From Arthrobacter sp. APC 3897 (GTDB lineage: Bacteria; Actinomycetota; Actinomycetes; Actinomycetales; Micrococcaceae), in the NCBI RefSeq assembly GCF_030407495.1, contig NZ_JASDDG010000007.1:48943-112942 (forward strand): 64,000 nt of DNA, given 5' to 3'. A model generated the notes under the pieces. That model was not told where the DNA came from. It was given only the letters and a program-made list of their open reading frames with translations, and searched no databases. The position numbers and the translations under genes are program-made. Within the stretch, counting starts at the first letter, position 1, and each line of letters opens with the position of its first letter. Shown here in pieces: positions 9,365 through 16,779 of the stretch.

Positions 9365-9393
9365 TTGTGGCCTGACATTACCTGTGCTAGGTT
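9365..9393 (+). promoter_or_regulatory. Candidate promoter of the Ebo-like operon
   Basis: TTGTGG (9365-9370), a 17-base spacer and TAGGTT (9388-9393) resemble a housekeeping sigma promoter. The predicted transcription start near 9400 is just before the palindromic operator. Confidence 0.4.
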
Positions 9394-9408
9394 CCCTGTG
9401 ATCAGCGT

Positions 9409-9443
9409 CTCATTCATGGATTCAGATTCTAATTCTGAATGAG
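9409..9443. promoter_or_regulatory. Nested palindromic operator candidate
   Basis: Outer arms CTCATTCA (9409-9416) and TGAATGAG (9436-9443) enclose an inner perfect repeat ATTCAGA-N7-TCTGAAT (9420-9440). It is AT-rich against the local composition, lies just downstream of the candidate -10, and is next to a divergent ROK regulator, the usual arrangement for a repressor site. Confidence 0.6.
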
Positions 9444-9485
9444 GCGCGGGCACGCCGGTGATACATGAAGCTTCGAGGAGGAAGT

Positions 9486-10751
9486 TTGATCAGGGACACC
9501 CACGAGGGGATGCCAGTCAAGGCGGAGCCAGAATCGGCACTCGGTGCCGGGCCGGAGGACTGGGACTACGGCCGGACAGGAATCTGGCTCATCGGCGCAC
9601 GGGGCTCGGTGGCAACAACAGCAGCAATCGGACTGGCGGCCATCGCCGCCAGACTGGTGAAACCCGTGGGATGCGTGACGGAACAGGACACCTTCCACGG
9701 CGTATGCCTCCCGGACTACGCAGACTTTGTGGTGGGTGGTCATGACATCAGCGGCGTTTCCATGATCAAGCGGGCGGAGAAACTTGTTGATGCAGGCATG
9801 CTCCCTGGCCATCTCCTTGAATCAGTCAGAGCCCAACTCCTTGAAGCGGACGGCCGGGTGCGTTCTGGATATGATCCCGCTGGTTCTGCAGAGTCGCAGG
9901 CCGATGCCGCAAGCCGCCTGTCCAGCGACATCGTTGCGTTTAAGGAAGCAAATGGGCTGCAGCGGGTCATTGTCTTGGACGTAGCCTCCACAGAGGCACC
10001 GCTGGACCAGCTCGCCGAGTACCACGACATTGAGCTCCTGAAGTCGGCGCTCGTGGATCCGGCACGGCCTGTGTTGCCCGCCAGCTCAGTAGCGGCCTAC
10101 GCAGCCGTTATGGCGGGCTCTCCATACATATGTTTCACGCCGTCAACTGCCCTGAACGTTCCTGCTCTGTATGAGCTTGCTGGCGCCTCGCGGGTTCCCA
10201 CGGCAGGCCAGGACGGCAAAACGGGCCAGACCTGGCTGCGCTCGGTGCTGGCTCCGGCGCTTTCCGCACGCGGACTGAAGGTCCTGTCCTGGGCCGGGAC
10301 CAATTTGCTGGGTGGCGGGGACGGAGCCACGCTTGCCGACAGCCGCGCTGTCTCCGCAAAGCTGCTGTCAAAGAACCGCGGATTGCACGACCTCACAGGA
10401 GGTGCCGTTACCCCGCTGCATATTGACAACGTGCCGGACTTGGGCGAGACCAAAGTTGCGTGGGATCACATCCATGTAGAGGGATTCCTAGGTTCCCGCC
10501 TGACAATCCAAACAACGTGGAGCGCCTACGATTCCATGCTGGCAGCTCCGATGATCCTCGACCTCGCCCGCCTCATGACCCTTGCAGACGCGGCAGGAGA
10601 AACTGGGCATCTTGGGGCCCTTGGCTTCTTCTTCAAGGATCCCTGGGGCAGTGTCGAGCATTCCTTCGCACAGCAGACACACGACCTTGCGGAATGGGCG
10701 CTCGCCGCCAGTGGGCGCCTCCTCTCGGACACGGGAGGTGAACAGCTGTGA
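9486..10751 (+). CDS. Inositol-3-phosphate-synthase-like cyclase
   Basis: A cytoplasmic NAD-dependent enzyme of the myo-inositol-1-phosphate synthase family, which cyclises glucose-6-phosphate. The Rossmann segment WLIGARGSVATT, the active-site lysine block GKTGQT, the GTNLLGGGDGATL motif and DNVPDLGETK all align in order with MIPS. I place the start at TTG 9486 because a strong AGGAGG (9476-9481) lies inside the longer reading frame that begins at ATG 9465. It is first in a six-gene operon and overlaps the next gene by four bases (GTGA). It is divergent from housekeeping MIPS and stands where Ebo clusters carry EboD, so the product may be inositol phosphate or another cyclitol phosphate. Confidence 0.85.
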   Translation: MIRDTHEGMPVKAEPESALGAGPEDWDYGRTGIWLIGARGSVATTAAIGLAAIAARLVKPVGCVTEQDTFHGVCLPDYADFVVGGHDISGVSMIKRAEKLVDAGMLPGHLLESVRAQLLEADGRVRSGYDPAGSAESQADAASRLSSDIVAFKEANGLQRVIVLDVASTEAPLDQLAEYHDIELLKSALVDPARPVLPASSVAAYAAVMAGSPYICFTPSTALNVPALYELAGASRVPTAGQDGKTGQTWLRSVLAPALSARGLKVLSWAGTNLLGGGDGATLADSRAVSAKLLSKNRGLHDLTGGAVTPLHIDNVPDLGETKVAWDHIHVEGFLGSRLTIQTTWSAYDSMLAAPMILDLARLMTLADAAGETGHLGALGFFFKDPWGSVEHSFAQQTHDLAEWALAASGRLLSDTGGEQL

Positions 10752-11629
10752 CCAAGGCCGGTGATTACCTGGAATTGGTTAGGGCTCCCGCTGTCCTCAC
10801 CGTCTTGGGGGACTCCGTGGCGGGCGGGGCTGCTGCCGGCCGGCCACTCGCCGGACGTCGCTTGTGGATGCCGCTGGCGAGCGCGTTCCTCTATGCCGGC
10901 GGAATGGCCCTCAACGATTACGCAGACCGGGACATCGATGCGCGCGAACGACCACAGCGGCCCATTCCTTCCGGAAGGGTGAGCCCCCGGAATGCCCTGG
11001 CCGCAGCATCTGCCCTCACAGCCGCCGGACTGGGGCTGTGCGCTGCGGCCGGCGGCCGGAACTCCTTGGCTGTGGGGATTCCGCTTGCGGTGTCGATTTG
11101 GACTTATGACCTGGTGACTAAGGAACATGCCATGGCTGGATCCGTCTCGATGGGCGCATGCCGGGCACTTGACGTCCTGATGGGTGCGGGAGCAGGCCAT
11201 GTCAGGCCGGCACTGGGAGCTGCAGGCATCATGGGTGGCCATACCGTCGCCGTGACTTTCCTTTCTCGAGGTGAAGTCGATGGAACAGATGCCGCCACAG
11301 CCTCCGGCGTTGCAGCAGCGACCGGGCTGCTGGCCGCATCACTCGTGGCAGGATCCGCTGGACCGCCGACCAGAACGCTCGCCGCTATCGCAGCCGCGGC
11401 TGCTTATGCCCTGAGATGCGGACCTGCCCAAATCAGGGCGGCGCGGGACCCTGCGGCCGTTAACGCCCTGAACGCGACCAAGGCGGGCATCCGGGCGATG
11501 GTTCCGCTTCAGGCAGCACTCGCAGTACGGCACGGAGACCCGGTGGGTGCGGGTGCGCTGCTTGGGGTGGACATCTTAGGCAGGATCATCCGTTCCCGTC
11601 CCGGGGGCAGGAAGGTGAGCGAGTCATGA
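10748..11629 (+). CDS. UbiA-family prenyltransferase (EboC-like)
   Basis: A 293-residue integral membrane prenyltransferase. It has the first Asp motif NDYADRDIDARERP and the second motif YDLVTK, both needed for Mg-prenyl-diphosphate binding, and about eight hydrophobic segments. The family attaches a prenyl chain to a polar acceptor at the membrane. The GTG start overlaps the cyclase stop and has GGGAGGTGA upstream, and its own end overlaps the next gene by four bases. In described Ebo clusters EboC is the UbiA member. Here the prenyl donor could come from the GGPP-type synthase at 20423 (inference). Confidence 0.88.
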   Translation: MTKAGDYLELVRAPAVLTVLGDSVAGGAAAGRPLAGRRLWMPLASAFLYAGGMALNDYADRDIDARERPQRPIPSGRVSPRNALAAASALTAAGLGLCAAAGGRNSLAVGIPLAVSIWTYDLVTKEHAMAGSVSMGACRALDVLMGAGAGHVRPALGAAGIMGGHTVAVTFLSRGEVDGTDAATASGVAAATGLLAASLVAGSAGPPTRTLAAIAAAAAYALRCGPAQIRAARDPAAVNALNATKAGIRAMVPLQAALAVRHGDPVGAGALLGVDILGRIIRSRPGGRKVSES

Positions 11630-13131
11630 CCACCACGCCCTCTTTCCCGGCCTTCAGCATCGGGTATGGCACCAACGGCTTCACGGATCATCCGCTTCCG
11701 GACGTACTGGAGCTGCTGCACGAACTGGGTTACGGAGCTGTCGCTCTGACTCTCGGCCACCCTCATCTGGACCCTTTCGACCCAGACTTGGAAGCCCGGC
11801 TTAAGTGTCTGCGCAGCCGCCTCCAGGACCTGGACCTTCGGATTGTCATAGAGACCGGTACCCGTTTCCTGCTCAACCGGCGGGAGAAACATCGGCCGAC
11901 CCTTGTGGACGAAGACGCCGCAACCCGGGTCGATTTTCTTCGCCGGGCAATAGACATCGCCGCGGTACTGAACGCCGAATGCGTTTCTTTCTTCTCAGGG
12001 ATCCTGCCTCCCGAAGCCAGCCCCGAGTCCGGTTGGAAGCGGCTGGAAACCCGGGTTGCTGACGTACTTGGGCATGCTGCCGGGAAAGGGGTACTGCTCG
12101 CGGTTGAACCGGAGCCCGGAATGCTGGTGGAGACCGTTGCTGATGCCCTTGAGCTTCGGAACCGCCTTGGCAATCCGGAAGGACTCGGGGTGACGGTGGA
12201 CATCGGACACTGCGTGGTGGTTGAGCCCGGCGGGGTGCGCGGTGCGCTGATGGAAGCCGGAGCACTTTTGGCGAACGTCCAGCTCGACGACATGCGGTCC
12301 GTTGCCCATGAGCACCTTCCCTTCGGTGAAGGGGAGGTCGATGTTGCGCTTGCCCTGAAAACGCTCGCAGAACTGGATTACCGTGGGGTGGCCGCCGTCG
12401 AGCTCCCTCGGCACTCCTATGATGCACCAGGCTTAGCCACCCGAAGCATGGCCGCCCTGCAGGCTGCCTGGCGGGAAGCCCAGGCAGGCAAAGCGGCGGA
12501 AGAATGGCTACAGGAAAGCGTGGCACGGATCGCGGCAGATCCCGGTGCGTTGCCAGCAGTTTTCGCCACAGCCAGCCGTACTGTTGGCCGCGGTCCTCTC
12601 CAGCCGGCCACGGATCCCACCGCGGTCCTCCATGGCAGCAACAGCGACTACGCCCGCGGCGAGCTCATTCGGCGACTGCGGGAGTTCCGCCCTCCCGAAG
12701 ACCTGGCTGAATCTCTCCTTTCGCTGTACAGCAGGGGAGACTCCTCGGAACGGCGGGGGGTGTTGAGGGGCCTGGGCTCGATGGCCGTTGATGAGCCGGA
12801 TCTCCCGGTTCCGGTCATCACAGCGGGCCTGCGGCTGACCGCCGAGGCACTTCGGACGAATGAGACCGGACTGGTCGCGGCCGCCGTCGGCCCCTTCGCT
12901 GCCGCCTTCCTCGATCAGCACAACTGGCGCCACGCAGTCCTGAAGCTTATCTTCATGGGCGTCAGCATTGCCGCCGTCACCGACCTCGACGAGCGGGCGG
13001 ATGACGAACTGGCGCGCATGGCCGCCGATTTCGCAGCTGAACGGCAAGCAGCGGGACGCCCGGTACCGGACGACGTCGGTCTCCTGCTGGGCCGTGCCGC
13101 CAGCCCCTCCATCTCTCGTAAGGAGTCCTAA
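11626..13131 (+). CDS. TIM-barrel sugar isomerase/epimerase fused to EboA domain
   Basis: A 501-residue two-domain protein. Residues 1-285 form a xylose-isomerase/endonuclease-IV-like TIM barrel with metal-ligand features VEPEPGM, VDIGHCVV, NVQLDDM and VAAVELPRHS. Residues about 340-480 match the EboA family, with LYSRGDSSERR, FAAAFLDQHNWRHAVLK and LDERADDELARM. Known Ebo clusters usually encode EboA alone, so this looks like a fusion. ATG 11626 overlaps the UbiA gene (ATGA) and follows AGGAAGGTGAG. EboA is implicated in metabolite traffic to the periplasm, and its chemistry is not established. Fold assignments are confident, the function is inferred. Confidence 0.82.
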   Translation: MTTTPSFPAFSIGYGTNGFTDHPLPDVLELLHELGYGAVALTLGHPHLDPFDPDLEARLKCLRSRLQDLDLRIVIETGTRFLLNRREKHRPTLVDEDAATRVDFLRRAIDIAAVLNAECVSFFSGILPPEASPESGWKRLETRVADVLGHAAGKGVLLAVEPEPGMLVETVADALELRNRLGNPEGLGVTVDIGHCVVVEPGGVRGALMEAGALLANVQLDDMRSVAHEHLPFGEGEVDVALALKTLAELDYRGVAAVELPRHSYDAPGLATRSMAALQAAWREAQAGKAAEEWLQESVARIAADPGALPAVFATASRTVGRGPLQPATDPTAVLHGSNSDYARGELIRRLREFRPPEDLAESLLSLYSRGDSSERRGVLRGLGSMAVDEPDLPVPVITAGLRLTAEALRTNETGLVAAAVGPFAAAFLDQHNWRHAVLKLIFMGVSIAAVTDLDERADDELARMAADFAAERQAAGRPVPDDVGLLLGRAASPSISRKES

Positions 13132-13133
13132 CC

Positions 13134-14012
13134 ATGCGCATCTTTGACCCGCATATTCACATGACAAGCCGTACGACCGACGATTACGCCGCTATGTATG
13201 ACAGCGGGGTGCGGGCACTGGTTGAGCCCGCCTTCTGGTTGGGACAGCCAAGAACCAGCATTGGATCCTTCATTGACTACTTTGATTCCCTGCTGGGCTG
13301 GGAACGGTTCCGGGCCGCCCAGTACGGCATCCGGCACCACGCCACGATCGCCCTGAATCCCAAGGAGGCCAACGATCCCAGATGCGTGCCGGTCTTGGAT
13401 GAGATTCCCCGATACCTGACCAAAGAGGGGGTCGTTGCAGTCGGAGAGATCGGTTTTGATTCCATGACTCCAGCCGAAGACGAGGCTTTCAGCCGCCAGC
13501 TGGAGCTGGCCGGCGAATTCTCCCTGCCCGCACTGGTGCACACCCCGCATCGGGAGAAGCTCCGGGGCACCCAGCGGACACTCGACCTTGTCCGCGAGTC
13601 GAAGGTTGATCCCTCGATGGTTGTTGTTGACCACCTTAATGAAACCAACGTGCACATGGTGAAGGACTTCGGAGCTTGGATGGGTTTCTCCATCTATCCG
13701 GACACCAAGATGGATGAGGAACGCCTGGTCGCAATCCTCCATGAGTACGGAACCGAGAAGGTGCTGGTTAACTCTGCCGCGGATTGGGGGAAATCCGATC
13801 CGCTCAAGACAGCGAGCACAGCGAAAGCTATGCTCGCCGGCGGGTTCTCGGAAGACGACGTCGACCGCGTCCTTTGGCAGAACCCGATCGCATTCTATGG
13901 CCAGAGCGGTGCGCTGATCCTCGATCCGATCCCCGGTTTTGACGGAGCGGAACTCGGCGGAGCCGGGGAGACGTTCGAGGGCAACTCACTTCTGCGGGGA
14001 GTCCGCGCCTGA
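13134..14012 (+). CDS. TatD-like metal-dependent hydrolase (EboB-like)
   Basis: A 292-residue amidohydrolase-fold protein. The N-terminal HxH metal motif is in FDPHIHM, and GEIGFD, LVHTPHR, VVVDHL and NSAADWG give the remaining metal-site positions of the TatD family. The ATG follows AAGGAG by eight bases, two bases after the previous stop. Gene order identifies it as the EboB component rather than a DNA-repair TatD. The substrate is unknown. It overlaps the EboE gene by one base (TGATG). Confidence 0.85.
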   Translation: MRIFDPHIHMTSRTTDDYAAMYDSGVRALVEPAFWLGQPRTSIGSFIDYFDSLLGWERFRAAQYGIRHHATIALNPKEANDPRCVPVLDEIPRYLTKEGVVAVGEIGFDSMTPAEDEAFSRQLELAGEFSLPALVHTPHREKLRGTQRTLDLVRESKVDPSMVVVDHLNETNVHMVKDFGAWMGFSIYPDTKMDEERLVAILHEYGTEKVLVNSAADWGKSDPLKTASTAKAMLAGGFSEDDVDRVLWQNPIAFYGQSGALILDPIPGFDGAELGGAGETFEGNSLLRGVRA

Positions 14013-15136
14013 TGCAGCTTTCCTACTGCACCAACGTGCATCCGGCCGAGGACCTTGACGGGGTAATCCGTCAGCTCCGCGAATACGCCGGTCCCATCCG
14101 CCGCAGGGCGGGACTGGACGTTCTCGGCGTCGGGCTCTGGCTGCCGGCAGGGCTGGCCAGCCGTCTGTCGGGAAGCGCCGCGGACGTGGCTTTGCTTGGT
14201 GAGGTACTCTCCGAGCTGGGACTACAAATCCATACCCTGAATGCTTTTCCCTACGGCGGCTTCCACAACGAGGTAGTCAAGAAAGACGTCTATCAGCCTA
14301 CCTGGGCACAGCGGGAGCGCCTGCAGTACACCCTGGAATGTGCAAACGTCCTAGCGGCCCTGCTTCCCGAAGGGATGCCGGGATCCATCTCCACGCTGCC
14401 CCTGGCCTGGCGTGATCCCTGGACCGGAGACGACGACGAGTCCGCCATCACCGCGTTCGTGGAATTGTCTGAAGGCCTGAGAGCACTGAAGGAGCGCACC
14501 GGAAAGACAGTTCGGATAGCGGTGGAACCGGAACCGGGATGCGTACTCGACACCGTCTCGGATGTGACAGCATGGCTGGCAGCGGGGCTCCCCAGAGGCA
14601 TCGACTCCGATTACATCGGCCTGTGCATAGACACCTGCCATCTGGCGGTGTCTTTTGCCGACCCGGCAGCTGCAGTTCGCAGCGTCGCTGCAGCCGGCCT
14701 GCGCATCGTAAAAGTTCAGGCTTCCACCGCGCTGCATGTGGCTGCACCCTCAGAAGCAGCGGCCCGCAGCGCGCTTGAAGCGTTCGCGGAACCGCGGTAC
14801 CTACACCAGGTCCGGGAGCTGGGACGTGATGGAAATGTCCTGATGGCTGATGACCTGCCGCAGGCACTGGCTGAACTTCCCGGGCGGGGCCCTTGGAGGG
14901 TCCATTTCCACATGCCCCTCCACGTGGTGCCGGTGCTTCCGCTGGAGACCACCGCCAAGGTGCTGGAAACGACTGTGGATGAAGTGAACAGCCTGCCGTA
15001 CAGGCAGGAAGTGCATCTGGATATAGAAACCTACACGTGGAGTGTTCTGCCCGGGAAACAAGCTGATCTTGTCGAAGGCATAGCAGGGGAAATCGCGTGG
15101 GCGGAGAACCATCTGCTGGCTCCGGCGCCGTCCTAA
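14012..15136 (+). CDS. eboE: Metabolite traffic protein EboE (xylose-isomerase-like TIM barrel)
   Basis: A 374-residue TIM-barrel protein with the EboE hallmarks YCTNVHPAEDL near the N-terminus, LNAFPYGGFH, IAVEPEPGCVLD, CIDTCHLAVSF and HFHMPLHV. EboE proteins belong to the sugar phosphate isomerase/epimerase superfamily. In cyanobacteria their operon is needed to move a scytonemin precursor to the periplasm, and the reaction is not known. It is the fifth gene of the operon, translationally coupled to the TatD-like gene. It is the second TIM barrel in the operon, so the two may act on successive intermediates (inference). Confidence 0.88.
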   Translation: MQLSYCTNVHPAEDLDGVIRQLREYAGPIRRRAGLDVLGVGLWLPAGLASRLSGSAADVALLGEVLSELGLQIHTLNAFPYGGFHNEVVKKDVYQPTWAQRERLQYTLECANVLAALLPEGMPGSISTLPLAWRDPWTGDDDESAITAFVELSEGLRALKERTGKTVRIAVEPEPGCVLDTVSDVTAWLAAGLPRGIDSDYIGLCIDTCHLAVSFADPAAAVRSVAAAGLRIVKVQASTALHVAAPSEAAARSALEAFAEPRYLHQVRELGRDGNVLMADDLPQALAELPGRGPWRVHFHMPLHVVPVLPLETTAKVLETTVDEVNSLPYRQEVHLDIETYTWSVLPGKQADLVEGIAGEIAWAENHLLAPAPS

Positions 15137-15176
15137 TGCCGGCGCACGGCACGCACCTAAACACTAAGGAGAACCC

Positions 15177-16577
15177 TTGAAACCGGTACTGCTGCTCGAC
15201 ATCGTGGGACTCACTGAGCAGTCGCTGCGGGATATGCCCCGTTTATCCAAACTCGCGGCTGCGGGTTGGTCCTCCGAACTGGCGACAGTCCTTCCTGCGG
15301 TCACCTGCACAGTTCAATCCACTATGCTCACCGGCCTGCCGCCGTCCGAGCACGGGATTGTTGGCAACGGCTGGTATTTCCGTGAACTTGGCGAGGTATT
15401 CCTGTGGCGCCAGCACAACAAACTGGTCACCGGAGAAAAGATCTGGGAAAGCGCCCGCAGCAAGGAACCTGGTTACCGCGCGGCAAACATCTGCTGGTGG
15501 TACGCCATGGGCATGTCAACGGATATGACCGTTACTCCGCGCCCGATATATCACGCAGACGGGCGGAAATCGCCTGACGCATACATCCGTCCCCCTGCGC
15601 TTCACGACGAATTGGTGTCCCGGTACGGCGAATTCCCTTTGTTCCAGTATTGGGGACCGACGGCAGGCATCGCGTCGACACAATGGATTGCAGAATCGAC
15701 CAGACATGTCATGCGAACCCAGGCGCCGGAGCTTCTCATGGCCTATCTGCCGCACCTCGACTACGACCTTCAGCGTTTTGGGCCCAACCATCCGCAGGCA
15801 GTTAAAGCTGCCGCCGAACTCGATTCCGCCCTGGCTCCGCTGCTGGACGAAGCCGAATCACGAGGGTACGCGGTCATCGCTGTCTCGGAGTACGGAATAG
15901 AAGAGGCGCATCTGCCCGTAGACATCAACCGGGTCCTGCGCAGGGAAGGCCTGCTGGAGGTTTATGTGCAGGACGGGAAAGAGCAGCTGGATACGTGGGC
16001 GTCCCGTGCCTTTGCCGTTGCAGACCACCAAGTGGCACACGTTTACATTCCGGACCCCGGCGACGTCGCACGGACAGCGGACATTCTGAGGGGAACCAGA
16101 GGGATCGACGAAGTCATGGACCGGAACGCACAGGCGAGGTGTGGTTTGGACCATCAGCGCTCCGGTGAACTCGTCGTCATTGCGGAGCCGGGCGCCTGGT
16201 TCACGTACTATTTCTGGCTGGATGATGCCCATGCACCCGAGTATGCCCGCGGCGTTGATATCCATAGGAAGCCGGGGTATGACCCGAGCGAACTCTTCTT
16301 CAACCCGGCAGACAAACTGGCCAAGACCAAGGCGGGCCTGAACCTTATCAAGAAAAAGGCGGGGCTGCGCTATGCCATGAGCACCGTGCCGCTGGACCCC
16401 CGCCACGTACGCGGAACCCATGGACGGCTTCCCGCATCTCGGCAAAGCACACCACTGGTGATTTCCTCTGAAGATCAGCTGCCGCCTTTTGTCGAAGAAC
16501 TGATGCGTTCGGGCAAACCTATCCCTGCGGCAGCTGTGAAATCCCTCGTCCTCCAAACCCAGGGGCTACCCGAGTGA
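15177..16577 (+). CDS. Alkaline phosphatase / nucleotide pyrophosphatase superfamily protein (EboF-like)
   Basis: A 466-residue enzyme of the type-I phosphodiesterase/nucleotide pyrophosphatase fold. The first metal Asp is in LLLDIVG, the nucleophile Thr is in LPAVTCTVQSTMLTG, and HLDYDLQRFG and SEYGIEE supply further metal ligands. No signal peptide is seen, so it is probably cytoplasmic. TTG 15177 has AAGGAG five bases upstream. It closes the Ebo-like operon after a 40-base gap. It may remove phosphate or a nucleotidyl group from the pathway product (inference). No terminator hairpin is obvious in the 202 bases that follow. Confidence 0.85.
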   Translation: MKPVLLLDIVGLTEQSLRDMPRLSKLAAAGWSSELATVLPAVTCTVQSTMLTGLPPSEHGIVGNGWYFRELGEVFLWRQHNKLVTGEKIWESARSKEPGYRAANICWWYAMGMSTDMTVTPRPIYHADGRKSPDAYIRPPALHDELVSRYGEFPLFQYWGPTAGIASTQWIAESTRHVMRTQAPELLMAYLPHLDYDLQRFGPNHPQAVKAAAELDSALAPLLDEAESRGYAVIAVSEYGIEEAHLPVDINRVLRREGLLEVYVQDGKEQLDTWASRAFAVADHQVAHVYIPDPGDVARTADILRGTRGIDEVMDRNAQARCGLDHQRSGELVVIAEPGAWFTYYFWLDDAHAPEYARGVDIHRKPGYDPSELFFNPADKLAKTKAGLNLIKKKAGLRYAMSTVPLDPRHVRGTHGRLPASRQSTPLVISSEDQLPPFVEELMRSGKPIPAAAVKSLVLQTQGLPE

Positions 16578-16779
16578 CCGACCACTAATTTATGTTCTTC
16601 GCACAACAAACTGCACGTGTGACCGAGGGCCACATCGCAGCCGGCAGTGTTGTGCCTGTATTTCCGCAGATATAGGAAACCTTGAAGAAGCAGACAGATT
16701 GTTTTTTCAAACCACTAGCGCTTGAAGATGGCCTCCATTAGCGTTCTACCCACCTGACTCCGGCTGGTCCGGGTCCTCA

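Noticed and set aside
13134..14012. Housekeeping TatD deoxyribonuclease
   Set aside because: Its position inside the Ebo-like operon and divergent sequence favour the EboB role, and no DNA-repair genes are adjacent.
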